From Paracyclopina nana (lineage: Eukaryota > Arthropoda > Copepoda > Cyclopoida > Cyclopettidae), in contig JAGUCH010000003.1 of the NCBI GenBank assembly GCA_019096065.1, positions 7,626,001 to 7,690,000 on the forward strand: DNA of 64,000 bases, in the 5' to 3' direction. This document shows positions 35,301-47,490 of the stretch, piece by piece. Below the pieces are notes generated by a model. That model did no database searches. It saw nothing but the letters and a program-made list of their open reading frames with translations, and had not been told where the DNA came from. A program made the position numbers and the translations under genes. Numbering within the stretch: the first letter of the stretch is position 1; the number at the start of each line of letters is the position of its first letter.

Positions 35301-36726
35301 AGCCGTGCGGTTTTTGACGACCGAAATCATCCCTAGATTTGGCCTTCCAGAGAGACTACACACCGATCAAGGGACTCATTTCACGGCCCATCTCATGCGG
35401 GAAGTATGCGCGGCCCTTGGGATACAAGCCACCACTACTCCTTCATACAACCCGCGCAGCAACCCGGTCGAACGGGCGCATCGGGATCTCAACGAGCTCA
35501 TCAGGAAGATGGTCAAGGGTCGATACGCAGACTGGGCCGAGGTCGTTCCCTTCGCCCTCTTTGTCCTCCGTACCACCAAAAACCGCTCCACGGGCATGGC
35601 ACCATATGAAATGGTTTTCGGTCGCCAACCGTCGACCAACCTGGACTTGATCTTTGGGGACCCGCAGCCGGCTGTAGCAAAGGCCACGCAAGCAGGCCGA
35701 TTCGCCAAGCAGCTGAAGGAGCGAATACAACTGGCGCACGAATGGGCACGGAAAAACATCTCAAACTCGATCGAGCGACAACGACGGGCCTACCACATGG
35801 ACAAGCGTGCGTTCATAGTGGGACAGAAAGTGTGGCTGTTCACCCCGAAGGTTATTCCACGCATCTCCAAAAAGCTACAAACCTTCTGGACGGGGCCTTG
35901 GACAATCGAAAAACGAGTGAACGAGCTCACTTACAAAATAGCACCAGACCCGTCTTGGGCTCGAGCTCGAAACCAGGTCGTCTCGGTAGACCGCCTTAAG
36001 TTGTACACCCCACCTGACCAAGATCAAGGCAACGTGTCTACTGCACCACCGGCCGAGGATCTGGATCTGTCCATGTTAGGCGACGAATCCGCCGAATTCC
36101 TCGCGGACCCACAACATGAAGTCGCGGCAGAGCCCGCTAATGACCTCGCTGTGCCTTATGAATATGCGGTGGCCCCGACGGACAGAGAATATGGGTTCCC
36201 AGAAGCCCGAGATGACCCAATCCCGGCCTTCAACGACGACCCCACGATACCTGAATATGACTGCACCCGGTATCCATCCGATCCGGATGAACGCCCATCC
36301 TCACCAGATGATGAGTCTCCACAGAATACTCCGCGACTGCCAAGCCCTCCAACAGACGATGGCGAGCCCAGGCGCACTAGCACAGTGGTGAAAAGGAAAC
36401 GACGATCAAATGCAGAAATGTTGCAGGCTGACACCGAGCGATTCTTAGGCGGACCAGAGGCGGTCACCAAACGGTCTAGATCCAAAACACGCAGCGGTGA
36501 CAGGAAAAGCACGACCGACGAGGATACGTTGCCACTGCAGCATTTGCAGGCCAACCCGCCAACCGTGCATCAAGCAACTAGGTATCTGCTCCCACCGCTA
36601 GAACCGCGGCCACTACCTCTTCGACCGACCATTCCGTCACCAATCAAAGAGGCCTCTCACTCAACATCATCGTCGGCGCCGTCAGCAGCTACCGCAGAAA
36701 CGTGCGACGACGTGTTCCAGGACTAA
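32377..36726 (+). CDS. pol: pol polyprotein of the Gypsy element
   Basis: A 1,449-residue frame. Domains in order: aspartic protease (ALVDSGNSW, near the start), reverse transcriptase (FSTLDAVGAF; YLDD active site), RNase H (ILDTDFSQ; RTDHRALLW), integrase zinc-binding region (H-H then CLLCQRSK), integrase core (SLDYVGPF, HTDQGTHF, NPVERAHRDL for the three acidic residues), and a GPW motif in the C-terminal module, then a long acidic Pro-rich tail. It lies in another frame from gag; related elements commonly use frameshifting between the two. Looks whole. Confidence 0.93.
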   Translation: MAQVPIRIGKIKARALVDSGNSWRTCISENFARRLGVLPHGLRPMLDMPAVGTAHAQQRLQVLGELRQPLRVQLGNHPHSFSIRPAVVQNLSMDFNLSGPFLSHHRIDQLHSQGTLRVHGKQIPLVGALQPAEDQEEYEIRILRPVNIPARTVTLVAAVAPHWPHGSTRAAALEAEPQFAAQTQLAPWNIALVQPRAGGSLAVGVLNPLDHPLRLKGGVTYGTLRVYEENEGPSGTEATPSVHAVRTPVTTRSTSRKQSESDAKRRYEQANLIIDTFKLNENDMLKENPKRLAQAATLLTAHVGAFSFDGRTGQTTLVEHAIDLKPGTKPINIRRRPINPNLEASLKEQIQKWLDEEVITPITSRWSAPLVPVRKKDGTLRWCVDYRELNKATVVDSHPIGDVRDNLSRLARSTVFSTLDAVGAFNVVPIRAEDVEKTTFSTGDGSYAFLKMPFGLTNAPKTYSRLNRMVLEGISWDVALPYLDDCLVHSTDFESHLRNLRLVLQAHEKAGLLLKPSKCHLFQSRVTYLGHVVTPQGLEVMPAYIDLIREWPLPNTRKQLRIFLGKANYYRSFIEKYQHVAAPLSDKLSKDDGTSDNHVFQPSPEFRAAFDELKKRLTSAPVLAYPDFSSPNPFILDTDFSQENRAVGGVLSQVQDRKERVILYGAKKLNAAQSNYSANQGELVAVIIFIKQFKYYLQHRRFILRTDHRALLWIRSMEAPTGMLGRWLDTISNYDFEVVHRAGVKHGNADSLSRAPHLAQRGDHISSDVSDDDFFRVANLKLIPTKPEAWAAAQEEDDDLVLSRQLVRLKQSPSQENLNAASPRGRVLLEQLSSMTMDRQGALRLLDRKRQTSRLVVPRQWQEASLRHVHDTMGHQGRDSVVHRAAQHFYFPGMTRLANEVVKSCLLCQRSKPGQKNQLHTLKSHYAGYPFQILSLDYVGPFQPSSNRHRYLFTAKCVFTKWIEAFPCGSNDAETAVRFLTTEIIPRFGLPERLHTDQGTHFTAHLMREVCAALGIQATTTPSYNPRSNPVERAHRDLNELIRKMVKGRYADWAEVVPFALFVLRTTKNRSTGMAPYEMVFGRQPSTNLDLIFGDPQPAVAKATQAGRFAKQLKERIQLAHEWARKNISNSIERQRRAYHMDKRAFIVGQKVWLFTPKVIPRISKKLQTFWTGPWTIEKRVNELTYKIAPDPSWARARNQVVSVDRLKLYTPPDQDQGNVSTAPPAEDLDLSMLGDESAEFLADPQHEVAAEPANDLAVPYEYAVAPTDREYGFPEARDDPIPAFNDDPTIPEYDCTRYPSDPDERPSSPDDESPQNTPRLPSPPTDDGEPRRTSTVVKRKRRSNAEMLQADTERFLGGPEAVTKRSRSKTRSGDRKSTTDEDTLPLQHLQANPPTVHQATRYLLPPLEPRPLPLRPTIPSPIKEASHSTSSSAPSAATAETCDDVFQD

Positions 36727-37046
36727 TACAAACCAAGTGTAAAAAGACTATAGTACGCACCAATATTGCTCCCTCATGACAAAGTTTGGGGGGGAGCACA
36801 CACATTTATGCCACATTCATGCCATATTTCATATCACATATGTATCATAACTGCATTATTAACACATGCTCATGCTATATAAACCATGACATTCGGGCGC
36901 AAACACTAACAAGACAAACAAGCATATAATAATCATTTACCTTCTCTCTTGCAGTCTGAGTTAATAACCAACTACCTCCTAGCGAAGGGAATTTATAAAG
37001 TGTTTATAAAGTGTACACTAGCTCACCACTACGTACTACGTCCACC

Positions 37047-39505
37047 ATGCATCCAGGTCATTGTTTGTGCAGTCCCACGCTGATGCTCCTCGTCTTCTTT
37101 GGATACAGCTACTGGATCCTCCTCAACGAGGTGGCCCAAGCAGCAGCCTTCCCGGGGCAGTCACCACGACCAGCCGATTTGTACACCCCAGACGCCAAGG
37201 TGACCTCGTTCACCACCTATGACTGCGCGCATCCAGATGCCATGCACGAAGCTATCGACCTGAGCCAGCCTGAACTCTGTGAAGATATTCGCAGCTCTTA
37301 CCAGTCGCCGGTTAATATCACGATTCAGGTACTGCAGACGGCCTCGACCCTCTCCGTCAAGGCATACCGGTGCCGAGTGCACATATCGCGGGAAGTTACC
37401 CGCTGTGGATACGATAGCATCAGTTATGGGAGTCAAATGACGGATGTAAATAGGCCCTACCTGGTAACGCCGCAAGCCTGTCGAGACGCCGCCGAGAAAC
37501 GCTTCCTGCTGGTGGAGGATAAGAAGGTCCAAGTCACGCTCAATACCCCCGTGTCCCTGTCGTACTTCTCCAAGGGTGGGCTCGATAAGGACCACAAGTG
37601 CACGACGACTACTTTCACCAGTGGTGGCGTGACATTCTACAAATCGTATGAAACCACCACGATCCACGCGTTGGTGGAACCGATCTACGGAAGCTAAACA
37701 CGGCCAATGGGCGGGTGGTCTTCTCCAACCACCTTACAGCCAACTTCCAGGACTTGATCGTGCAGGACGACGCCGAAGGCACCATTGTGTGGCCCAAGCG
37801 CAAGACCCCCCGCTGCGAAGATGAACTGAGCGAAGTATACAAGGGGCCGGCCGTTCTGTACCCTCACCGCAACTCGTCCAGCTTCAGCGGCAACGCGGGT
37901 CACCTAGGAGACCTGCTCCTCCTCGCCCACGAAGAAGAATCGCGGTTCGCGGGATTCGTCCTCAAGGGCGTGCAGTCCATGTGCCAGCGGCGGCTGTTCA
38001 CCACTCAGCTCCGCGACTTCGCTGTCTTGATCGTGGGACCCGGGATGGACCCCTCCAAGCCAAGTACCTTCACCCGGAGGACATGGACGGTGCGAATATA
38101 CAGACACAGCTGGCATTCGTGCATTCGCAGCATGCGCTGCATATCCAGGACAGATTCAAGTTCCTCCAGGAACTTATCTGCAAGAACGAACGATCGATCC
38201 TGCACTCCAAGCTTCAGAGTATGGCTTCCGGCTCCTCATCGTACGCCACCCTTGATAGCCACGGACCCGGCCATCTAGTCACCCGTGCCGGGGCTGTAGC
38301 TTATGTTACCTCCTGCTACCCGGTGCAAGCCGTCACCAGGTCTATTGCGAACTGCACACAGGAGATTCCCGTGCTGGTGAACAACGAGACACGATTCGCG
38401 GACCCTCTCTCCTTTGTGCTGACTGACCGGCCCAGCGTGGTCCCATGCGATTCCATCACCCCGATTAAATGGAAGATCCACAATCAGTGGATGTGTGCCA
38501 CCCCCAGATCCACGCCTGTATTGCCCCTACGCAACTCAACCCCATGTCGGACGCGGCTCCCGGAGCGGACACTACGACATCAGTCGAGGACTAGGGGGTG
38601 GAGTGTTCTCGGCGGAACAGCGGGCCAACCATATCCTCTACCTCCACTTGTTTAGCAGTCGGGAGGCTGTGGTGAACACTATCACTAGTAACGTGCTCCA
38701 CAACTCGCTTATCACGGGCAGCAGGTCGACTACGCTATGGACACAGGAAGACATTGATCAAATGGTGGATCATGTCGGCAGCGCAATTATTCCTTTCTTC
38801 AGCTCAGTAGGGAAGTATTATTCCTACTTCACCGGGGCTCTCATCACCATCGGCCTGATCAAGTTGATCCTCGGAGCCGTCATCCGGATGATCATCCTGT
38901 ACCGACGGCGCGGACTGGGTTGGTGGATGTTCTTGGCTCTGTGGCATACAGCCTTCCTTATGGTCGAAATGCCGTGGCGGATGCTTACCAACCTTGGGCA
39001 CGACCAGATCCTGTTCCCTGGCGGGGACGACGATGACGAGGATCAACCCCCGACACGCGGCAGGCGCCGACCTCGGAACCAGGAAGGACCCGAGGCGTAC
39101 TCACTGGCCGCCCTCAGCGACGGAGACGAAGAAGATGACGACGAGGCACCTCCTAAGTACGGGGTCGCAGAACCAGGAGAAACCGATGGACCCCGCCGGT
39201 CTGGATTCCGCCAACGCATGAAGGAGGCTCTATTTAAAGAACAAGACGGCCTCTACCGGAACCTACAGGCACAGGTCGACGCGCTGGCGAGGCAGAACGA
39301 GACCATGCATAACTACATTATGGCTGTGCTCCCCTCGGCCCCGGCGCCCAATACTGTGGCCTCCGCGACCTCGACGCCCCTGAAGTCACCGATGGAAGGA
39401 GGAGCGACCGCCGGTCCACCTATCTCCCCTGTACTTCCGGCCACGGGATCCCCCCGACATAGGGTGCCAGCATTGCGCCGTGAGGACACGGCCACGCTTC
39501 AATAG
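37047..39505 (+). pseudogene. env: env-like glycoprotein region of the Gypsy element, broken
   Basis: The region after pol encodes a signal-peptide-like start (LMLLVFFGYSYWILL), a Cys-rich ectodomain with YDCAHP, CRVHISREVTRCGYDS and CRDAAEKRFLLVEDKK, hydrophobic membrane-type segments near the C-terminal part, and a charged tail. The motif spacing recalls glycoproteins of chuvirus-type negative-strand viruses that arthropod LTR elements have captured; this assignment is tentative. The region is spread over several frames and looks broken, with about three breaks. Confidence 0.65.
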
Positions 39506-39512
39506 GGGGAAA

Positions 39513-39713
39513 TTGTAGCAGGATCCCGAGCCTGCGTACCTGCGCTCTCGCCTCCTTCTCGTGCGGTAGCACTACAATTGTACAGCAGTAAATAAACGAC
39601 TATGCGCGAGCAAACAGCTCGACGACATATATTCTTCCAACTAAGATGGAGTCTTATAAGCTATAAGTTAGTAAGGTGTAACGCGTAGGTCTCAGAGTGT
39701 TCGAACCCCTACA
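39513..39713 (+). repeat. 3' terminal repeat of the Gypsy element
   Basis: 201 bp from TGTAG to CTACA, directly followed by the TATG target duplication. It includes AATAAA near 39590. Only its first 42 bases match the 5' end. Confidence 0.65.
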
Positions 39714-42700
39714 TATGCTACTTTGCCAAAATAGCGTGATGTGCGAATTTCCATGTTAGCCAAACATCACAATATTAGTATCATTTCATGCAAAGTTGAA
39801 CAAGTATGTATGATATTGTGCCTTGAATAAATAATACCAAGAACAGCAAGCAGCGTTTTAAAAAGCTAGTCGCATGGTTACGCGCCATCATATCAACAAA
39901 GAGTCTCGTATCAAATGGATTTTCTCATCTGATTCACTTTCTACATAGCCATACTCTTAATGCAAATCATGTCGAAAGTTTGATTCTTCATGCGAAAAAT
40001 TGGATTTTGCACAGAGGAAAAGGCACGATTAAGCATAAGTAGCGCAGGAACAGCGGTGGAGAAGAAAGATTTTCGCTTATATGAAGTTCTCAAAGTTTTC
40101 CTAGGTTTCTGGTTGCGCTTGCAAATCTCCTTCTCTAGGGGGAATATTTGTTGAACAATACAACACATTCTACTAAGTGTAGCTAGTACGCACTTGAGGC
40201 TAACGTTGCCATGGCTCCGTAGCAATACATAAATTATAATTGTTATGAAAGCTGGGCAGGAACTTGATTTCCCCAAAGGGGGATGCAACTCGAGAAAAAG
40301 AAGCTGTTTGAAAGAAATGCAGTAGCCTCATGGAAACCTCCAAGTGCACAATGTAATCGCTTCACCAACCCGAAAGGGCCCAAAAAATGAGCAGCTACGT
40401 GGCATCTGTAGAGTACTCAAGCTGGAAAGTGCAAGATTACAGCTGTCAGATGAGCAAAAAGCAAACAAAAGTTGCGGTTTCCAAGGAGACGGCCATTTTT
40501 CTTGATTTTCGGTGCCCCTTGATTTATGGGTCACCTTGTAAAAACCATTGTGTCATGAGAGTTCTTCTGACGTCATTCGAACTTTGCTGGGACTTTCCTT
40601 AATTCTCGCTCGCTTGTCTTTTCTTCTGGGCCTTTCTGAGCAACATACTACTTCTCTGCTGCTTCGAGTACCACCGCACATGGAAAGATATCCTTCTCTG
40701 CTTTGCTATGCTGCCATGTCTGGGAAAATACAGAGCTTTTCCTTTGCGCATTTTTTTGCTTCTCTCCTAAGAATCCTCTGAGGAATTTTGTGATTTTTCC
40801 AGTTTTTCCAGAATCTTCTTGGTTCAGCTGGGGACGATTTATCTCAGCTGGTTTAACAGGCATTATCATATCCGTTTTGCATCTTTTTTAGCATATAAAT
40901 TCTGTGCATAATGGTGCGTGGCGAATACAGTTATTGGTGATGTACTATTTGGACAAGGATTGTTGGCTTTGGCTGAGAAAAAGTGGACTTGCCCATTATT
41001 CAAACAAAGCTCACTGTCAAGCCCTGTCACTCTTATTTTGGAAAGTACACAAATACATCATGCACGTACACAATACAGGCCCTTGTTAGAACCGCGCTGC
41101 AATTGTGGCAAAACGTGTTTGTTTTCCTCGTCGAAAAAGTTACATCGCACGTTTATGAACATTCGCAAATAATCAACAACTTTAGTGCGTATATGCATTT
41201 TTCACTCATGAAAAACTTGAATAATAACCAAAAACGGTTAAAAGGTCAAAACAAAAGTTTTTCTTCCTCCTAAGAAAAGATAAAAATAATGGAAAGGTGG
41301 GCATGCTTACTATCAATCTTCTAGATCTTAGGGGCCTCATTTTGCTATGGAAACAGTGCTTGCAGATGTCATTATGACATAACAGCATTGAAATCCATGC
41401 TTGTCATTGCTTAATTCTGCGTGGATACACAAACCATAACAAAGTGAATTTTGAAGTGCATTTCAAATTACTTAACCGAAAATGCGCACTACATTTTAAA
41501 AGTAGCTGTTAGATATGGATTTTCATCTAGGAGAATTTACAGCTTCAGTGCGGTATTGCGAGGGAAGGGTGATACTTAAGCGCTGGAGGGAATTTTTTAT
41601 TCCCCGGTGCCAAATGGCTGGCCTAAATGCGATCTTTAAATGCATGTTTCTATGCGGGGCCATTTCTGGTACGATGGCACAAACTTTTCCTATTACTAAG
41701 TGCCACTTACCATTCGCGCAGAAAAATGGAAAACCTTTTTATTGCCACTCTTCTCCTAGCTTCGCGCTCGTTAAAAGTATCAGCCGATTCACGAGAAGGA
41801 AAAATAAATCCGCGTCTGACCAAGATGTTCTTTAACTGCACTTCTACCCTCAGGACTACTGCTTAGGCTCAGGGCTAGAAAAAAACCTACCTAAAATGTA
41901 CCTGAAAAAGGCAAACTTGGCAAATTATAATGTTCAGCTATTATGGATGAATAAAGTGGATTTCATTATTCTTCCAGAAATGAAATAAGCTGTACCAAAA
42001 GTAACAGAGGCTGAATTTAGTCCATCCAGAACTGTCGTAAATTGGACTTCTTTTGACAGTGATATTTGGCAATGATTCGAAAAGGTAAAAGTAGACGTAA
42101 CATGAGCCCAAGAAAGGAGCAAACTTCTAAGATGATATGATTGCATTGGCTTAGTTTTCAAGCGAATCACTATTCTTCTCCGATAAACTAAGATCAGACT
42201 TTTGGATGTGCATCACTTTTATTGCTGTGCTTTTTTATCAGAGCTTGCAGAAGCTCTGCAGGCTATCAAGCGTGAATTATGAAAAGCATTCAGTTCCCAA
42301 TTTGGAGGAAGATTAACATCGTTGTGTGTGTATAAACAGGGCAATCTTGGCTAATGAGAATGGCTGTAGTAGCTGTGCTTACATGACAAGCTTGATGAAT
42401 AAACTAATCCAGCTGATTTTATGCTTAGATGCGCGGTCGAAAATTGTCACGATCTAATTAGTTTCCAGCCATCATTTTTGCTTAGTAGAGCAAATTAGGC
42501 TGGAAATAATGGCTAGTTCTCGTTTGGAAACTATTTTACCACAAAGCTAAATAACATTTTAAAGCCAAATTGCGTGGCATTTCGGCAACAAAAATGAAAT
42601 GTCAACCGCAACAGAATATTCTGATTTTAGCAGCAAGAATTGGAATTTTTAAGGCAGTTACATCACCATAGGGAAAAGCAAGGAATACTACGGTAGCTTT

Positions 42701-45345
42701 GAGCGACAATCCAACTTTTCGAGCGTAGCACGTTCAGTTGTATCTGCGATATGGGAGAGAAGCTTGAAAAAATTACAATGTGAGGGCGACCAAGCGCTTC
42801 TTAGCGACAGCAGCCGCTTCTCCTCCGCTTTTTGTCTCAGTATCTCTCGCAGCGTTATCTCAAGCGGACCTAGCTGAGCCCTTGTTGAAGTGAATCCTAT
42901 CCATCTTTGCGATAACCTTTATAGCACATGTTCATGGCTTAAGATATGAGATATCACTTGCTTTCACTCGGGAAGAGAGCTTTTTGAACCTCCCGGGACC
43001 ATCAAAAGGTAAGAGTTGGCATAATTTGCAACAGAAACTAGTTTTTGATGCCTTGATCCACGCACCTGTCACTGGCTTTTGAGCGAATTGTCATAATTGC
43101 ATATACTTGTATCATTCAAAAAGGCTCCAATTGTTAAAAGTCTCATAATAGTAGAAGAAGAGATTTATTACCACAGTATTCAGTTTGGAGACCAGAGTTG
43201 CATTGCAGATTAATTACAAGCTCGTACTATCAGATTACCGGAAAGGTTACTTATTACCATAATATGGCTTGACAGCCAACCTACCATCCATCCATGTTTT
43301 GAGCTTGGCAAGATTCTCTTTTGGCAGTGCTACAACATCACCTAGGGCCTTCTCAAAATACTTTGCAGCAGTTTTCAAAAATTACCATAAAATTACCAAG
43401 ATACAGTTGAACGTTAAGTGCAGCTGCTGTGTGCTCCCAACTTACAATAGGCAACTGGTATCAAGTAATTTTAGATGAACTTATAGCTACAAATTGAGCC
43501 GAAACCGACCAAGTGTCGTTGCGTTTAACCTCATCGTCATCAACTTCAAAGTAACATGGCAAGGCTCATTCCACTGAAATTAATATAATTCACCTCGGTG
43601 GGTATAAATCAGAGTTGAAAGCACCAAGCTATTGCTTTCCGTTTTCCAAACTCGGCGGTTATGATGGTGGTGCGTACTTCACTTTCATCGAGTTTCCATT
43701 TATCTAATAATCCAGTAACTATCTTACGTAACTGGCGGTATTTAAAAATCGAACCAATCGTTTATTTCTTTTCAACCACTCTCAGACTGTTGAGATGGCA
43801 AGCCTGTCTGTTGTACTTATGGTAGAGGGATGAGGATGCAAAAATACGTATTCCTAAAATACAACATCTCGAGTTTTCCCAGGATACAAATACACGCGAG
43901 ATAGTGCTGCTACATGCGCAGCATGCTATATGTACAAATACTATTGCTAAGGAAGACATTGGCTGCTTCACAAGTCCCCACGTCCCTTTGAACGCATGTA
44001 CTACCATTAGAAAATGTGTGCTTGCGTGGAAGTTGTCCTGAGGATGCATAACCCTTTTTTAATCAAGCGAAATTAGCCTAATCCTCATTTGAAGAGAAAA
44101 GTGGCTATACTGGAAAATCAAGCTTTAGATGATATTAGAGTATCCTATATGCTTACATGGGTACACTGAAATATCGCAAGCTCACAATGATGCACCTCAT
44201 AAGCAGTAAAGTAGCGAAAAATGCTCTAGAAAATTGCTAGGTTTTTTGCACACAATTCTCTACTACCAATCACGTAATTGAGCCATTTTTGCAAGTCTTT
44301 TTGAAGATTATTGCTATTTGGAATTACACTTCCTGTTGGTTCTATTGCAGTTCAACTACCAGCATATAGTTGCACTTCCTTCGCGGTTGATAAACCACAA
44401 CATCTACCTCTTTAACGTTCTATAATACTACAACAGGCAATCAAGCAGTAATTTTAAAAGTTTTAAGAGTGGGCATTAAAAAAGAAGCAGCTAATATACG
44501 CCCACGTACCAGCTTTAACATGAATCAATGGCATTACTTTTCCTACTTTCTACACTATTTATAGCATATGCCACAAACTTTTTGCGTTGTATCATCAGCT
44601 GATCAATTTCAGCCCACCAATATGCCATAAAAATTGATTATTAGAATAGTATTGCCTTCAATAGTCAATGAAAAAAAATTGGAATGGAGCAAAGAGATTC
44701 TTAAATGAAGATTAATTTTTTCAGTATGTACTAAGGCATTCATCATGAAATTGATGTCAGTAGCATTTTAAATAGCTTTCATACATATGCAGTTCTGCAT
44801 TTGCCAAGATTTGTCAAGAGAGTTAGTTTGCATTCTACAACCATTTCGCCCAAAGTCCATTTAAAGTTATGAGGACAACTGTCCACTTCTGGAATATTTT
44901 TGCGCAGAGCACATTCGTGCAATTCCACAATGCGAAAACTTTTGAAATAAAGCAAACAAAACACTAGCATATCCGTTTGTTCGTACGGAGTACACACTCG
45001 TACTCTTGCAACCATTCCAGTATTCAAGTGTTTCTTTTTTCAGCCGGCAAAATTGAAACCCATGAATCATATACAAAGCTGATACTTTTTCCTCGAGGCG
45101 CATATCTTGAAAGCTTGGTAGCTAGTGGAGGGTTTTTTTGAAAAATGGCGCAATACAGGGTCAATATTTGACAAAAGAATTTTTTATCACAAAATGGAGC
45201 TCATCTTTTTGAAAGCATCATGCATGAATTACATGTACCACTACATACAATGGTTTCGCGCTAAAGAAAGCAAACTGTACTTGATTTTTTCTCTTTCAGG
45301 TCTGGTGCTTTCGATACACTGGCAATTTGCATTTCTTTGATGTTC

Positions 45346-45500
45346 TCGTTGGGTCAAATACCTGCCAAGAAATGACAGGCTGTCTTCATCGCCAGAAGAT
45401 GATCACGATCCAATTGACAGATTTGAATTAGCAGCGGGAAAGGCTTGGGATGTTCTTATTGAAAGCAATGCGATACTACCGTCTTTGGATATACACGTGT
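45346..45500 (+). pseudogene. Coding-like fragment, unrecognised
   Basis: A plus-strand frame reads WVKYLPRNDRL, then SPEDDHDPIDRFELAAGKAW, then DVLIESNAILPSLDIHV. This is unusually protein-like for intergenic DNA. A strong 3' splice site (TTTTTCTCTTTCAG, ending at 45300) and a strong 5' site (CAG/GTAAGG at 45508) bracket it, but no frame is open across the full interval. A decayed exon is the simplest reading. Confidence 0.3.
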
Positions 45501-45537
45501 AATGCAGGTAAGGACAACGCCTCGTATTTGTAAAATA

Positions 45538-46012
45538 CTACCTGTTTTTGGTTACTGGTAGCACTGAAATCAATTCTTCAGCATTCAACAGCCAGGACTT
45601 CACAGTACATTCAAAGAATATCTTAAAGGAAAGCTCCCCTTCTTCAAGATCAATATATGACAAAAAGAGTACATGGAGCTTTGGGCAAGCAGATTCCTGC
45701 AAGTAACCTATTAAGGAATTATTAGCGGAAAGTGAAAGCCTTCTGGTAGATCTGAGGATGTAGGGCATTCTAATTATGTGTGCTTAGTATTACGTTATGT
45801 CCTACCTTGTACACAGTGTCCAACAAATTAGTAGTATATGCATAATGCAAGAGAGCCTCTTCTTCCCTCTCAAAGCAGGAATTGACCCTTATAAGGAAAA
45901 GCTTGGCACTCTCGGGGGAATCTAATAGGCAATACGTAATAATTTGTCTTCGCAAGGAATCCTCCTCTTCCTTTTTCTCATCCACTGTGATGTGAATTTC
46001 CGCTTGTTCCAT
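45538..46012 (-). other. Hypothetical minus-strand frames
   Basis: The minus strand encodes an acidic, helical 69-residue run ending LLDTVYK, followed by a consensus-like 5' splice site (AAG/GTAGGA at 45806), and 40 bases on another 75-residue frame. The frames cannot be joined through a normal intron. No family recognised. Confidence 0.2.
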
Positions 46013-47490
46013 GAATTAAGAAAATGAGCTGGGATTGTTTGCATTTCTCACGATGCTTTTATGACTCGGTTAAGTTTATGGCATTACATATTCGAGGTAG
46101 GTCCATATCAGATTTATCATGAGTCCTATAGCAGCAGAGCTCATAAACGAAACGAGCATATTTATTTGACCACATTCTACTTCCCCTATATGCATATTAT
46201 ATGGAGCCTGCTAGCTAGCAGACAATTCAGGCTTACAGACGGGTCCACGAGCATGCATAATAGTAGACCAATTTCGTGAAATGCCTTTTAACTAACCCAC
46301 AGCTCGTACTCGTGAAAAATTTCGTGGAAAATTTTACAGCCTATTTTTATCATACGCTGGCTCTCGTTGAGATTAGATTTTTTTATTTCTTTTCATGCTC
46401 GCGCTTCTTTTAAGACTCACGTCACTGACATGACACATTGTTGCTACAAAGCTTTACTTTTAAAATCTTTGAGATTCCTTGATGCTTCAGGCTTTCTTTT
46501 CACTCTGGACCAATGCAAGACTCTCTCATCGATCTTCAGCTGCGTTCAGAAATCACCAACTGTGATCGACAAACGATTTGGTTCACCAAATCTGATGAAG
46601 AGTTCAGTCGCCTTAGCTGCCAACCCTAATGGAAGTTTTCTGAGACTTTCCAGCTTTCTTTTAGTATTTAAACAAAAGTCTTTGTAGCTTTTTTTCAGCT
46701 AATGCGACTTAAAACCAGAAAGAGAGAGAAGAAATCCTGAAAATTGTGCAATTTAAAAACTTTCTAGGTATAGAAATAATACCTTGCAAGATTGTCCTTG
46801 TATGATACCCCTAGATCTGTTTTTAGAAAGTTTTTTTCAAGAACTCAACTTTATTTTTAATTCCACTAGTTTCATCGGCACAAGAAGGCTAATAGTTTCG
46901 CCTGTTATTAAGAGCAAAAGACCTTGATTGCGTCTTCGCACTAATAATTACGATTGCTCTGATTAATAAGCCATCTCCAAATGGAAGACTTGTAGCTGCC
47001 GCCATTCGTGCCTACGGCAAAAAACGTATCCTTGGAGAGCAGAAAAATATAGCCAAGCTTTTTGCGACACAAATAGTACATTTTTTATCACATATCACAC
47101 CCTACAAAAAGTAGTAGGTGACTCTGCAATAAATGATTTGGTTGGTGTGTCCTTGATGGTCAGCGGAAAAAAGGTCTAAATTGTGTACCATGCCAGACCA
47201 TACGTATCAAACACAAGCTAGATTGTCATTTGGTATGTTTTGTCATATTCTGGCTTTGTCAGCAGCTGGAAATGAGGAAGCATTTGTTTCATCCTGCTGT
47301 CTCTTTTTTATATAGTATAGCTAGAGAGTTCAGCAACGTAGAATAAGGCTAACTTTCCTCTTGATTGAGCAGTCAATAAAGCAAGAAAAATGAAAAGCCC
47401 TCAAAGGCTGAATTTGAGAATAGACCACAAAGTGCTCGCTGCAGCAATCACGATCCACAAATCTTGATTTTTTCCAGCACAATTTCCGGG

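Larger units (their letters stand above)
29755..39713 (+). mobile_element. Ty3/Gypsy LTR retroelement with env-like region
   Basis: The element runs from TGTAG to CTACA and is flanked by the 4-bp target duplication TATG (29751-29754 and 39714-39717), so the 9,959 bp entered as one insertion. Order: 5' terminal region, gag, pol (protease, reverse transcriptase, RNase H, integrase), env-like region, 3' terminal repeat. The order and motifs mark it as Ty3/Gypsy. It is clearly more GC-rich than the AT-rich DNA around it. Gag and pol look whole, env looks broken (about three breaks). Long open frames and the intact TATG suggest a young insertion, but the two ends align only over about 42 bases, so LTR divergence cannot date it. 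Confidence 0.92.

Noticed and set aside
39650-39713. tRNA-like 3' end (GTTCGAACCCC) in the LTR element's 3' repeat
   Set aside because: No matching acceptor, D or anticodon stems could be drawn; only a B-box-like string.
41515-41866. Overlapping 106- and 79-codon frames
   Set aside because: No domain, no splice context; likely chance.
45538-46012. Joining the two minus-strand frames as one spliced gene
   Set aside because: The only available introns are about 36 bases or leave the wrong phase.
46367-46690. 106-codon plus-strand frame and an opposing minus-strand coding-like frame
   Set aside because: Both are short, the minus frame is interrupted, and no family was recognised.
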